DNA of 41,384 nt from Clostridiaceae bacterium (GTDB taxonomy: Bacteria > Bacillota > Clostridia > Lachnospirales > Lachnospiraceae). The notes under the pieces were generated by a model. That model saw nothing but the letters and a program-made list of their open reading frames with translations, did no database searches and was not told the DNA's origin. The position numbers and the translations under genes were made by a program. This document shows positions 10,101 to 20,800 of the stretch, piece by piece (the stretch's first letter is position 1; every line of letters starts with the position of its first letter). The stretch is taken from contig CABIYE010000031.1 in assembly GCA_902362865.1 (NCBI GenBank), positions 1-41,384 on the forward strand. The letters run 5' to 3'.

Positions 10101-13100
10101 AAGAAAGCAGATGGAAGCTATGATTTTGATTCTGCCAAACCAGTAGTGAGTGGAGAAAACGGAGCAACTGAGATTTTTACAGATGAAAAAGGGTATGCCT
10201 GCAGTATTCCATTACCATTTGGAAGCTATATCGTGTGTGAAACTACAACACCGCACAATTACAAGCCAGTCGATGATTTTGAAGTGAATATCACAGAACA
10301 TCATCCAAACGAGCCGCAGATCTGGCGAGTGCTTCTGGATGAAGAGTTTAAGGCAAAACTGAAAATCGTGAAAAAAGATGATGAAACAAAGAAATCCGTA
10401 TTGATTGCCGGAACAGAATTTAAGGTATATGACCTGGACAACAAGAAGTATGTGGAGCAGGTAACAACTTACCCAGTGACAACTACTCACAAGTCCTATT
10501 TTACGGACAGTCAGGGATATCTGATCATGCCGAAGAATCTGAAGATCGGACATTACCGGATTGAGGAAGTCAACGCACCGGAAGGGTACACAATCAATAA
10601 GAACTATGTAGAGATTGCGGTGGATGCAAATACAGCATACCAGATGGATTCTGAGAGCGGAGATGCCATTATTACGGTAGACTACGAGAACCATCCGGTA
10701 AAAGGAAAGCTGACGATCTATAAAAAAGGTGAGATGCTGACCGGATTTAAAAAGGATTTTGTTTATGAAGAAAGATACCTGAAGGGTGCATCATTTCATG
10801 TCTATGCAGCTGAAAATATCTATACACCGGATTATCAGAAAGATGAAAACGGAAACAGACAGCTGATCTATGCAAAAGATGCACTGGTAACAACGGTAAT
10901 GACCGGGGAAGACGGAAAAGCAGTTGCTGATAACCTGCCGCTTGGTTCTTACTATGTGGTAGAAAAGACTGCACCGGAAGGATTTGTCCTGAACCATGAC
11001 AGATCGGATGTCTCATTTGTCTATGCGGATCAGGATACACCTGTGATCGAACAGGAAGTGATGGTTGGCGATGACCGCCAGAAAGTTGCAATCCAGGTAG
11101 AAAAACAGGATGCAGAAAATGGTGCAACCGTAGCAGGAGCTGTCTTTGGCATCTATAACACAGAAGATCTGAAGAATGAGAAAGGTGAGATCATTGTAAA
11201 GGCAGATACACTTCTGCAGGAAATGACTTCTGATAACGATGGTCTTGCAGCATGTACGCTGGATCTGCCGCTTGGACAGTATTATGTGAAAGAGTTAAAA
11301 GCACCGGCGGGATTTGTATCCTCTGATGAAGTTCTGAATCTGGATGCTTCTTACCAGGGGCAGGATGTGAAGACAGTAAAACTGAAAACAGTGAAAAAGA
11401 ACCAGCCGACAACAGTTGAAATCACAAAATCTGATGTAACAACAGGTGTGGAACTGGATGGGGCAAAACTCACCGTTCTTGATAAAGAAGGAAATGTTGT
11501 GGATCAGTGGACTTCTGTAAAAGATCAGCCACATGTGATCAAACGACTGACTGTGGGTAAAGAATACACCCTTCGAGAGGAAATGGCACCGTATGGATAT
11601 CTGAAAGCGACGGATGTGAAGTTCACACTGGAAGATACTGCCGAGATTCAGAAAGTAGAGATGAAAGATGAAGTTCCAACAGGACTTCTGATTATCAACA
11701 AAAATGGAGAATTTCTGGATAAAGTGACACTTTTGGACAATGTAAAAGGTACTGTGGAGCATCTCTTTGAATATGTAACTGGAAGTCTTACAGATGTAAC
11801 TTTCGATGTATTTGCTGCGGAAGATATCAAAGCGGCAGATGGTGTCAGTGAAGATTATTTCAAAGCAGATGCAAAAGTAGGAACCATTACTACGGATTCC
11901 AATGGTATTGCACAGATGGGAAATCTACCGGCTGGCAAGTACTATGTGAAGGAAGTAAAAACTGCCCATGGTTATGTGCTGGACAAAGAGCCGAGATATG
12001 TTGATCTTTCCTACCGTGATCAGGACACACCAGTCATTACTTATGATGAGAAATGGCAGAATGCCCGTCAGAAAGTAAAGGTTACGGTTCTGAAGAAAGA
12101 AAAAGATACAGAACGTGTTCTTGCAGGTGGTGTCTTCGGTCTTTATACCAGTGAAGATATCAAAAATGTAAAGGGCGAGGTACTCCTTGAGAAAGACAGT
12201 CTGATTGAGCAGAGGGTAACGGATGAAAAAGGACAGATTACTTTTACGGCAGATCTTCCGGTAGATGGAAAATACTATGTGAAAGAGATCTTTGCGCCGG
12301 ACGGATTTGTTACAACAGAAGAAGTACAGGAATTTACCTTTGAATATGCCGGAGAAGACCAGGCAGAAGTAAGCTACGACTTTACTTTTGAGAATCAGCC
12401 AACCACAGTGGAGCTGACCAAAACAGACCTGACAACAGGTAAAGAACTTCCAGGTGCACACCTGAAAGTGACGGATTCAGATGGCAATACAGTGGATGAA
12501 TGGACTTCTACGGAAGAATCCCATGTGATCAAAGAACTGGTTGTTGGTAAGGAATACACCATGACAGAGACAAAACCGGCAGATGGATATGTCACTGCAG
12601 AAAGTATTACCTTTACAGTAGAAAATACAGCTGAGATTCAGAAAGTAGAGATGAAAGATGATGTGACAAAAGTGCAGATCAGTAAGACGGATATCACAAG
12701 AGAAACTGAGATTCCGGGTGCGAAACTGACGATTCTCGATAAGGATGATCAGGTAGTAGAGAGCTGGACTTCCACAGAGGAAGCACACTATATTGAAAAA
12801 CTGCCAATCGGTAAATATACCTTACGTGAAGAGCAGGCATCGAAAGGATATCTTCTGACAGCCGATGTGACATTTGAGGTGAAAGATACCGGAGAAATCC
12901 AGAAAGTGGCTATGAAAGATGATACTGCCAAGGGAAAAGTGATTCTCAATAAGACAGATAAATCATCAGGAGAACCACTGAAAGGGGTAGAATTTGAACT
13001 TCGTGACAGCAAAGGAAAAGTTCTGGAAACCTTAAAGACAGATGCTGCCGGTCATGCAGAAAGTAAGCTGTATGAGATTGCCACATTTAAGAACGGCAAA

Positions 13101-13427
13101 TATGATACCGCTATCAAGTATTATCTGGTGGAAACAAAGACACTGGACGGATACACACTGGATCAGACCAAGCATGAAGTGACATTTGCCTATGCAGATG
13201 ACAGTACACCGGTTGTAGAAGTTACCTTTAATCTGACAAATGAGAAACCGGAAGTTCCAGAAACACCGAACACACCGGATATACCACAGTCCCATGAAGA
13301 GACAAAGGTATCAAACGCACCGAAAACAGGTGACAGTACGAATATCTGGCTGCCGATCCTGCTTCTGGTAATCTCCACAGGAGGTATGGCAGGACTTTAT
13401 ATCAGCAGAAAAAGAAAAAGCAAATAA
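7131..13427 (+). CDS. CnaB-repeat surface adhesin with thioester domain, sortase-anchored
   Basis: A 2098-residue wall protein. The signal peptide is residues 1-32 (GLLAGMTMLSTVLSPMTAYA). A Glu/Ser/Thr-rich linker at about 140-240 precedes a thioester domain (about 245-380) with the candidate reactive Cys279 in AYCVQP. From about 505 to 2045 I count roughly 14 CnaB/SpaA-type repeats, each opening with a Lys in a strand such as IEIVKKDD and closing with E..AP.GY-like strands. These are the Lys and Glu positions used for intramolecular isopeptide bonds. The C-terminus has an APKTGD sorting motif (about 2062-2067), a hydrophobic segment and a KRKSK tail. It starts at ATG 7131 with GAGAGGA upstream. 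Such proteins follow TopB in CTn-type elements and probably promote mating-pair or host adhesion (inference). The sorting motif deviates from LPxTG. Confidence 0.88.
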   Translation: MKKKGNFRKVVSGLLAGMTMLSTVLSPMTAYAAEIQPEKKPPLYEEVKDLLDEDEVVTAKDYEIETGSVFDVKSDYTGLEIKDDNKVKVTFEEAKNDKDEDFTTDHADTYKAVYYVEPVNQEHPKYQISRKLIVRDKETEVQTEAAGSEAVTESETAGSEQQTEEAEESESDSEITDIDADEFDDLVEQAQNQDTYDEESGLELHDVLEQAGDEGVDLDAMEEGEIATFEAVSAYSARSTQQVTIEKGPLYRYADYNLGTYLTEPYYISYGSVRATAYCVQPAKPGPGSGNYTITKIGDNQALAKVCYYGTDAAGSESFFANKHTDFSEGKRFIIIHMAASYANGSSDAFYGTNATGEALAKELYNYCVNKPEIPDIAMSFSKPNVKAYVDGNIQRTENIQFNASSQQKITMDLPKGVKLHNVSTGNVSAAGASVTIGGGTTFYLSAPLTQTKDVNATFSAKMKGSITKDYSAYKLTTNASVQDLAFVFGEGVADEKYVSLKVSWIEQATIEIVKKDDTADVNLAGAVFGVYSDEACTKLITQMPATDKNGKSSVTIIKTQDTVYLKEITAPQGYVVNATATNVKLVASKTSAVTVENKEQLAELTIYKEGQVLTGADVSENGTVFQYENRRQKNAVYNVYAGADIVTAYGTKVYSKGDLVKENLTTGENGSVTLKNLHLGTYVVKETKAPDSFYNGSEEKSVTLTYAGQNKEVVFADVTFNNERQKADVSVVKQDKDTKKPLKGGIFALYASDDIRNADGTVVVKKGTLIEKATTGADGTAKFTADLPIGYSYSVKEDQAPEGYVRNTEDVYTFKFSYTNDKEATVSFAHTFSNDRVTAKINLYKVDKETGKAVPQGDATLKSAVYGLYAREDIVHPDGATGTIYKAGEQVASLTTDDKGQASVKGLYLGKYYVKEITPPTGYLADTEEHDLVCSYEGDMTAEVKRECTSSEQVIKQPFQIIKAANNGKTDAELLSGAGFTVYLKSSLTKKADGSYDFDSAKPVVSGENGATEIFTDEKGYACSIPLPFGSYIVCETTTPHNYKPVDDFEVNITEHHPNEPQIWRVLLDEEFKAKLKIVKKDDETKKSVLIAGTEFKVYDLDNKKYVEQVTTYPVTTTHKSYFTDSQGYLIMPKNLKIGHYRIEEVNAPEGYTINKNYVEIAVDANTAYQMDSESGDAIITVDYENHPVKGKLTIYKKGEMLTGFKKDFVYEERYLKGASFHVYAAENIYTPDYQKDENGNRQLIYAKDALVTTVMTGEDGKAVADNLPLGSYYVVEKTAPEGFVLNHDRSDVSFVYADQDTPVIEQEVMVGDDRQKVAIQVEKQDAENGATVAGAVFGIYNTEDLKNEKGEIIVKADTLLQEMTSDNDGLAACTLDLPLGQYYVKELKAPAGFVSSDEVLNLDASYQGQDVKTVKLKTVKKNQPTTVEITKSDVTTGVELDGAKLTVLDKEGNVVDQWTSVKDQPHVIKRLTVGKEYTLREEMAPYGYLKATDVKFTLEDTAEIQKVEMKDEVPTGLLIINKNGEFLDKVTLLDNVKGTVEHLFEYVTGSLTDVTFDVFAAEDIKAADGVSEDYFKADAKVGTITTDSNGIAQMGNLPAGKYYVKEVKTAHGYVLDKEPRYVDLSYRDQDTPVITYDEKWQNARQKVKVTVLKKEKDTERVLAGGVFGLYTSEDIKNVKGEVLLEKDSLIEQRVTDEKGQITFTADLPVDGKYYVKEIFAPDGFVTTEEVQEFTFEYAGEDQAEVSYDFTFENQPTTVELTKTDLTTGKELPGAHLKVTDSDGNTVDEWTSTEESHVIKELVVGKEYTMTETKPADGYVTAESITFTVENTAEIQKVEMKDDVTKVQISKTDITRETEIPGAKLTILDKDDQVVESWTSTEEAHYIEKLPIGKYTLREEQASKGYLLTADVTFEVKDTGEIQKVAMKDDTAKGKVILNKTDKSSGEPLKGVEFELRDSKGKVLETLKTDAAGHAESKLYEIATFKNGKYDTAIKYYLVETKTLDGYTLDQTKHEVTFAYADDSTPVVEVTFNLTNEKPEVPETPNTPDIPQSHEETKVSNAPKTGDSTNIWLPILLLVISTGGMAGLYISRKRKSK

Positions 13428-13453
13428 GGAAATTAAAACCAACGGTTATGATT

Positions 13454-13481
13454 GGGAGCTTCTATGTGAGGCTCCCTTTTT
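13454..13481 (+). terminator. Intrinsic terminator after the adhesin gene
   Basis: GGGAGC (13454-13459) pairs with GCTCCC (13471-13476) across an 11-nt loop, directly followed by TTTTT. It lies 27 nt after the adhesin stop and is the most terminator-like of the stem-loops in the conjugation module. Confidence 0.75.
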
Positions 13482-13514
13482 CATACAAAAAAACACAGAA
13501 AGGAACAGAAAACT

Positions 13515-13655
13515 ATGATGAAAGCAATGGAAAAAAGACAGGAAGCACGAAAAAACCAGGAGAAAACTTTAAAGAGAATGATGGCTTATCAGAAGAAAGC
13601 TGAGCAGATGGTCAGCAGAAAAAGAATGAACCATCACATGATCAGAAAGGGGTAA
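13515..13655 (+). CDS. Small basic protein, unknown function
   Basis: A 46-residue protein beginning MMKAMEKRQEARKNQEKTLK, predicted to be one Lys/Arg/Gln/Met-rich helix ending in NHHMIRKG. The start is ATG 13515 with AAAGGAACAG 9 nt upstream. ATG 13518 is an equally possible start. Its stop lies 6 nt before the DUF5688 start, so the two are likely co-translated. I recognise no family. The composition suggests a nucleic-acid-binding or accessory peptide, without proof. That it is a real gene rests on the ribosome binding site, the tight spacing and the open frame. Confidence 0.55.
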   Translation: MMKAMEKRQEARKNQEKTLKRMMAYQKKAEQMVSRKRMNHHMIRKG

Positions 13656-13661
13656 AAGCGT

Positions 13662-14750
13662 ATGATGAACAGAAAAGAATTTTATGAATATGTCAAAAAC
13701 AATGTAAAGGAGTATCTGCCAGAGTCTTATAAGGACGCAGAAATTAAACTGCAGGAAGTAGAAAAAAACAATGGTTTGAAGCTGACAGGTATTACGATTC
13801 CGAATGGAGATCAGAGAATCGTACCGACAGTCTATCTGGATTTCCTCTACCAGGAATATATCCATGGAAAAGATGTAGACTCTTGTGTTAGCGATGTGGC
13901 TGATATGCGTATTGAGGCACAGGGAAAAGCAGAATTTTTTGATATGGGAGTTCCAGATATTCTGGATTATGAAAAGATGAAGGACAAATTACAGATGAGA
14001 ATTTGTGATAAGGAATGGAATACCGATCTTCTTGCAGATAAAGTAGTCACAGAACACGGAGATTTTGCAGCTTATTATGCAGTAAATCTGGAGGAAAATG
14101 GAGAAGGGATCAGCAGTATTCCGGTAACTGTTTCTCTGATGAACGAGTGGGGAGTATCTGCCGAACAGATTCAAGCGGATGCGATGATGGCAGACCGAAA
14201 ACGTGGTGTCACACTTATGGATATGAATGAGATTATCAAATCTATGATTTTTGGTGAAGAACCAGAAAACCTGCTGAATGAAAAAATGGATATGGAAGCC
14301 ATGGAAAACCCAATGTTCTGTCTGACAAACAAAGCTAAGATGAATGGAGCTTCCTTGTTACTGCAGGAAGATATTCGTAAACAGATTGGGGAATGCCTGG
14401 GAAGTGATTACTTTGTCATCCCATCTTCCGTTCATGAAGTGTTGATTCTCCCTGATAACGGAATTTTTCAGGTTCCAGAATTAAATGCGATTGTACAGGA
14501 AGTCAATGAGACACAGGTGGAAAGACAGGAACAGCTTTCTGATAAGGTTCAGTTCTGTGATAAAAAGACCGCAGTAATGGAAAATGCTGAGCGTAGGGAA
14601 GCACGTCTGGAAAAAGAAAAAGCAGCTGAAAAAGCAGAAGTAAAAGGTGGAATCCATGGAAGATTGGAGAAAGCCAAGGCAGAGATCAAGGCAAAAGAGG
14701 CAGACAAAGTGCCAAAGAATAAGTCAAAAGAGCTTGCCACAGCATTATAA
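13662..14750 (+). CDS. DUF5688 family protein
   Basis: A 362-residue cytoplasmic protein. Its N-terminal and central part (MNRKEFYEYVKNNVKEYLP, then GDQRIVPTVYLDFLYQEYIHG, and a central NEWGVSAEQIQADAM) matches my memory of DUF5688, a family of clostridial ICE proteins of unknown function. Residues about 310-362 form a Lys/Glu/Ala helix ending in GGIHGRLEKAKAEIKAKEAD, a tail shared with two other proteins of this element. Start 13662 or 13665 (tandem ATG), with AAAGGGG upstream. There is no signal peptide or membrane segment. It is co-located with the methylase-helicase and YodL genes, so a role in DNA processing or host defence evasion is possible, but this is only context. Confidence 0.75.
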   Translation: MMNRKEFYEYVKNNVKEYLPESYKDAEIKLQEVEKNNGLKLTGITIPNGDQRIVPTVYLDFLYQEYIHGKDVDSCVSDVADMRIEAQGKAEFFDMGVPDILDYEKMKDKLQMRICDKEWNTDLLADKVVTEHGDFAAYYAVNLEENGEGISSIPVTVSLMNEWGVSAEQIQADAMMADRKRGVTLMDMNEIIKSMIFGEEPENLLNEKMDMEAMENPMFCLTNKAKMNGASLLLQEDIRKQIGECLGSDYFVIPSSVHEVLILPDNGIFQVPELNAIVQEVNETQVERQEQLSDKVQFCDKKTAVMENAERREARLEKEKAAEKAEVKGGIHGRLEKAKAEIKAKEADKVPKNKSKELATAL

Positions 14751-14773
14751 AGAGAAACAACGATGATATTAAG

Positions 14774-14794
14774 GGGACTGTGCCAAGCAGTCCC
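14774..14794 (+). other. Stem-loop ahead of the methylase-helicase gene
   Basis: GGGACTG (14774-14780) pairs with CAGTCCC (14788-14794) in a perfect 7-bp stem with a TGCCAAG loop, then TGATTTTA. It ends 24 nt before the ATG at 14819. It may be a weak terminator, an attenuator or an RNA-processing site. Confidence 0.55.
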
Positions 14795-14818
14795 TGATTT
14801 TATGAAAAGGAGTAGCAC

Positions 14819-17800
14819 ATGGCAAATAAATTATATGCAATGGAACAGCTGACGGAAGAGGTGGCAAAAGATGTAGCTGCCAGTCCGCAGGAATGGATGC
14901 GGTTCCTAAACACTGCATCCAAACTGTACAAATACACTTTTCCAGAACAGCTTTTAATTTATGCACAGCGACCGGAAGCAACTGCCGTAGCATCCATGGA
15001 AATCTGGAATCAGAAGATGTACCGATGGATCAAAAAGGGATCTAAGGGGATTGCCTTGATTGACAATACTTCCGGACCGAAAACAAAACTTCGGTATGTA
15101 TTTGATGTGCAGGACACTTATAAAGTGCGGAATCTGGGAAAAGATCCACAGTTATGGAATCTTCCAATGGAAGGTGAACAACTGGTTGCAGATTATCTGC
15201 AGGAGCAGTTATCACTGGAAGATACAGAAGGAGGACTTGCTGAAAGTCTGCATCAGGCAGCGAAGGAGAGTATGCAGGAATGGCTTCCAGATGCATTAGA
15301 AGAACTGAGACTGGATGTAACAGGGACATTTTTGGAAGAACTGGACGAACAGAATCAGGAAGTAGAATTCAGGGAACTGATGACCAATAGTGTTTGGTAT
15401 GTATTACTAAACAGGTGTGGACTGGATGTACAGGAATATCTGGATGCAGAGGATTTTCGGCATATAACGGACTTCAATCAGCTGAAAGTATTAGGACATC
15501 TGGGAAGTGCAGTCAACGAGATCAGCAGACCAGTCCTGATGCAGATTGGACGATATGTTCTGAATGATCTGGAAAATGACCTGAAAATGGTTGCAAAAGA
15601 AAAAGAAGTAGCTTATAATGAATTTAGCACGTTAATTCGTGAAAGCAATATAGATAACACAGAAGATAGAGAAGAAAAAAAGGAGGAAACAGACTATGAG
15701 AGAGATCAGTTACAGCCAGAACGGAGAGTATCAGATTCCGGATATCAGCCTGGAAGAGACGAGAGGAACCATCGGCAAGTACGGAATGATGCGGAAAGAG
15801 TATCTGAGAAATCACAAAGTAGCCAGGTTCAACATTCTGACACTGCAGAACCGTCTGGACAGTCATCTGATGGAGATCGACAGCCAGGCAAGACAGAGAG
15901 TAGACGACCTGATGAACGAACTTCTGGAGAAAGATCCGGCACCGGACAAAATGGCAGACGGGATGGCATGGACCAGACACATGAACCAGATCAAGGCACA
16001 GGCAGAGGAGCTGGTGATTCAGGAGATTATTTACAGTTAAGTCTGTTCCCAACACAAGAGGAACAGTTAGGAGAAATAAGGAAAGCGGCAGCTGCATTAG
16101 AACAGCCAGCCGCTTTCCTTATTTCTGATGAAGTGGTAGACGATATTCTCCGAACAGGAAGCGGACAGAAAAATACACTGTTTCACATTACTGCAAGATT
16201 GATTGAAGGTCTGGATAATGAAGAAATGCAAAGCTTCCTGAAAGATGAATATGGTACTGGAGGAAAAGGATTTACCATAGATGGTCAGAAAATTAGTATC
16301 TGGTACGACAACGATGGTATTCGTATCCGGAGAGGTGACTCTGCAAGAAGAAACTTTGACCGTATCGTTACGTGGGAAGAAGCAGCTGACAGGATTCGGG
16401 ATATGTATGAGGAGGGAAATTACGTTGATAATCTTATCTCCAATAATGCCATTGAACAGGAGCAGGAAGAAATGACCAATCTTCTTGCACTTCATTTTCG
16501 GGATACTTGCAGAAACTGGGAAAAGAAACAATCATATTCAGACTGGCAGGATGTAGTGAGTGGAGCATGGACAGATCAAGAGGAAGCAGATGCGATTGTC
16601 TATCGTTTTGAATGGCTGCAGAAATATATGGATGAGAATCCGGGAGATTATCACCGCTGGGAGATTCAGCATAATCCGGAATATCTCCAACGCTTTCAGG
16701 ATCTTCAGAGGGAGCGTTCCTGGGTAGACCAGAAATTTACGGTCGAACGTCCGGCACTTTCCTTTATTACACAAGATGAAATAGATGCTGTCCTTAGAAG
16801 AGGCGGCATTACAGCCGGAGGGCGCAACCGGATCTATGAGTATTTCATGGAGCATCATGATATGAAAGATGCAGCAGAGTTCCTGAAAAATGAGTATGGA
16901 ACAGGTGGTGCATCACCTGGGATACCGGGAGCGTATGAATCTGATGCCTCACATGATGCAAAAGGATTAAAACTTGCGAAAGGAAAGATTGGCAGTCCAG
17001 AAGTAGAAATTCTATTAAAATGGAATAAGGTTGCAGAACGTGTCCGTCAGCTGATCCGCACCGATGATTTCTTATCACCGGAAGAATTGGAAAAGTATGA
17101 AGAGCGGCAGGAAGCACAGAGACTGGCAGATTTGGAAGAAGCACAGCAGATGTTAGGAGAACAGCTGGAGCAGGATACTTTGACAGCGGAAGATATAACT
17201 GATTTGAGATTAGTTGATTCAGAATATATGTCCGGTACCAGAACAAGAATCCATGATTTTGATTGCAAAGTTAAGGGAGAAGTGAATCGACTTCAATACA
17301 CATTAGAATATCATGATGATGGAGAAGGTTTCACGATTCATACGGAAAAAGATGATATTTGGAATCGAATGTCAACACAAGAATTGGAACGTCTGGATGT
17401 AAAACTCGGACAAGAAGTACTTTATTATCATTATCACAACAAAACTGTAAATGCGGATACCTTAGATGAATTACGGGAAATCAGGGAAGAAATTATGGAG
17501 GAAGAGTCCTCGTATTTTACTGCTATTTCTCAACGTGTGTGGACAGATTATGATAAAAAAGAAAAAGAATTATCGGGAGAAGCTGAGGTATCGGAAGAAA
17601 AAGAATCTTTGGAAGAGATTAACGGAATAGCAGAACCGATTCAAGCAACGAACTTCCGTATCACAGATGATGAACTTGGACAGGGAACACCGAAGGAGAA
17701 ATTCCGAGCCAATATCATGGCTATCCAGTTGTTAAAGAAATGTGAGGATGAGAACCGCAATGCGACATCAGAGGAACAGAAAATCTTATCCAGGTACGTC

Positions 17801-20800
17801 GGCTGGGGAGGTCTTGCAGATGCATTTGATGAGACAAAAGCTGCATGGGAGACAGAATATCTGGAATTAAAGACGGTTCTTACACCAGAGGAATATGCTG
17901 CAGCCAGAGCTTCCACGTTAAATGCTCATTATACACAGCCGATTGTGATTGAAAGTATGTATCAGGTGTTGGAGAATCTGGGATTTACAAAAGGAAATAT
18001 CCTGGAGCCGTCTATGGGAGTCGGGAACTTCTTTGGAATGCTTCCAGAGAATCTAAATCAGTCCAAACTCTATGGTGTGGAACTGGACAGTATCAGCGGT
18101 AGAATTGCAAAGCTACTCTATCCAGATGCCAATATTCAGATCAAAGGTTTTGAGAAGACAGATTATCCTAATGATTTTTTTGATGTGGCGATTGGAAATG
18201 TGCCATTTGGTGCATACAAGGTCAATGACCGTCAGTATGATCGCTACAATTTCATGATCCATGATTACTTTCTCGCCAAGACGATAGATCAGTTACGTCC
18301 AGGTGGTGTGGCGGCATTGATCACAACAAAGGGAACTATGGATAAGGCGTCACCGGAAGTCCGGAAATATCTGGCAGAGCGGGCAGATCTGTTGGGAGCA
18401 ATCCGACTGCCGAACACAGCTTTTAAGGCAAATGCGGGAACAGAAGTCAGTGCTGATATCTTGTTTTTCCAAAAGAGGGAAAGCCTTACGAAAGAAATGC
18501 CGGAATGGATAAATCTGGATAGTGATGTCAATGGAATTACGGTCAATCAGTATTTTGTTCAGCATCCGGAAATGATTCTGGGTGAGATGAAAGAAGTGTC
18601 CGGTCCGTATGGTATGGAAACAACATGTGCTCCAATGGAAGGAGCTGATTTGGAATTACAGTTACAAGAAGCTGTGAAACAAATTAAGGGAAGCATGGTA
18701 CCGGCAGTAGATGTGGAAACAGAACTGGATGAGATGCCAGAGAGTATTCCGGCTGATCCGAATGTTAGAAATTACAGCTATACGGTGGTAGATGATCAGG
18801 TATATTATCGTGTCAACTCTTTGATGAATCAGGTGAAAATGCCTGCCGCCACTGCAGAACGTGTAAAAGGGATGGTTTCAATCCGTGATACTGTCCGAGA
18901 ACTGATCGCTATGCAGATGGAGGAAATCGTCACAGATGAAGAAATCCAGAAACAGCAGGAAAAACTGAATCAGGTATATGATACCTACACGGCGAAGTAT
19001 GGAGTCATTGGAAGTAATGCCAACAAACGGGCGTTTTCTGATGACTCTTCTTATTGTCTGCTGTGTTCACTGGAAGACTTGAATGAAGATGGAACGCTAA
19101 AACGGAAAGCAGACATGTTTACTAAGCGAACCATTAAAAAGGCGGTTGCTGTGACAAGCGTGGAGACAGCAACAGAAGCACTTGCATTGTCTCTTAACGA
19201 AAGAGCAAAGGTAGACCTTCCTTATATGGCAGAGCTGACCGGAAAGAGTGAAGAGAAAATCACAGAAGAACTGGTCGGAGTTATTTTTAAGAATCCACTG
19301 ACAGACCAGTGGGAAAGTGGAGATGAATATCTGTCAGGAAATGTCAGGGATAAATTAAACACTGCGAGAACTTTTGCAGAGAATCATCCGGAATTCACAT
19401 CGAATGTGCGTGCACTAGAGGCAGTTCAGCCGAGAGATCTGGAAGCATCGGAGATTGAAGTGCGTATTGGAGCTACCTGGATTGAACCTTCGGATTATCA
19501 GGATTTTATGCAAGAAACATTGCATACACCATGGTATCTGCTTCAGAAAGAAATACAGGTGAAATTCTCTGAGGTAAATGGTGAGTGGAGGATTACAGGA
19601 AAGAATGCCGACAGTCCCCAAAATGCGTTTGCCTATGCAACGTATGGAACTGAGAGAGCAAATGCCTATAAGATTCTGGAAGATACCCTGAACCTGAAAG
19701 ATGTACGCATCTATGATAAGAGTGTCAATGAAAATGGTGATGAGATCCGTGTCCTTAATAAGAAAGAAACCATGCTGGCATCACAGAAGCAGGATGCCAT
19801 GAAAGCAGCATTTAAGGACTGGATTTTTAAAGACCAGCAGAGACGAGAGAGGCTGGTAAAAGTGTACAATGAACGATTTAACAGCATCCGTCCCCGTGAA
19901 TACGATGGCAGTCATTTGACTTTCCCAGGAATGAATCCGGAAATTGAACTTCGCCCACATCAGAAAAACGCTGTCGCACATCAGCTTTATGGAGAGAATG
20001 TGCTTCTTGCTCATGTAGTAGGAGCTGGAAAGACCTACGAAATGGTAGCGGCGGCAATGGAGAGCAAACGCCTGGGATTATCTCAGAAAAACCTCTTTGT
20101 CGTTCCAAACCATTTGACGGAGCAGTGGGGTGCAGAATTCCTGCAGTTATATCCGGGTGCCAATATTCTGGTGGCAACGAAGAAAGATTTTGAACCGGCA
20201 AATCGAAAGAAGTTCTGTGCCAGAATCGCTATGGGAAATTATGATGCTATTATCATTGGACATTCCCAGTTTGAGCGTATTCCAATCTCTGATGAACGTC
20301 AGGAAGCCATGTTACGGAAGCAGATTGATGATTTGGAAATGGCAATTCAGAGTGCAAGGTATGAACAGGATGGCGGACGTTATACCGTCAAACAGATTGA
20401 AAAGACCAGAAAGACACTGCAGACAAGGCTGGAAAAACTGAATCAGAAAGAGAAAAAAGATCAGGTAGTTACGTTTGAAGAACTGGGAGTGGATCACTTG
20501 TATGTAGATGAAGCACACAGCTATAAAAATGCGTTTCTTTATACAAAAATGAGAAACGTAGCCGGGATTGCACAGAATGAAGCACAGAAGTCGGCAGATA
20601 TGTTTAATAAATGTCAGTATCTGGACGAGATTACCGGAGGAAAAGGCATTACCTTTGCTACGGGCACACCGATCAGCAACAGCATGACGGAATTATATGT
20701 TATGCAACGGTATCTGCAGAACAGAAAATTACAAAATATGGGCCTTGGACTGTTTGATTCCTGGGCCTCCACCTTTGGCGAGGTAGTCACAAGCATTGAG

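Noticed and set aside
7131..13427. Possible CRISPR or DNA tandem-repeat array in the adhesin gene
   Set aside because: Repetition is at protein level (diverged CnaB domains of about 100 residues); there are no short identical DNA repeats with spacers.
15060..15299. 79-codon plus-strand frame in the methylase-helicase gene
   Set aside because: Unlike the TnpV frame, it has no ribosome binding site or family similarity, and the main frame there encodes a conserved ArdC-like domain.
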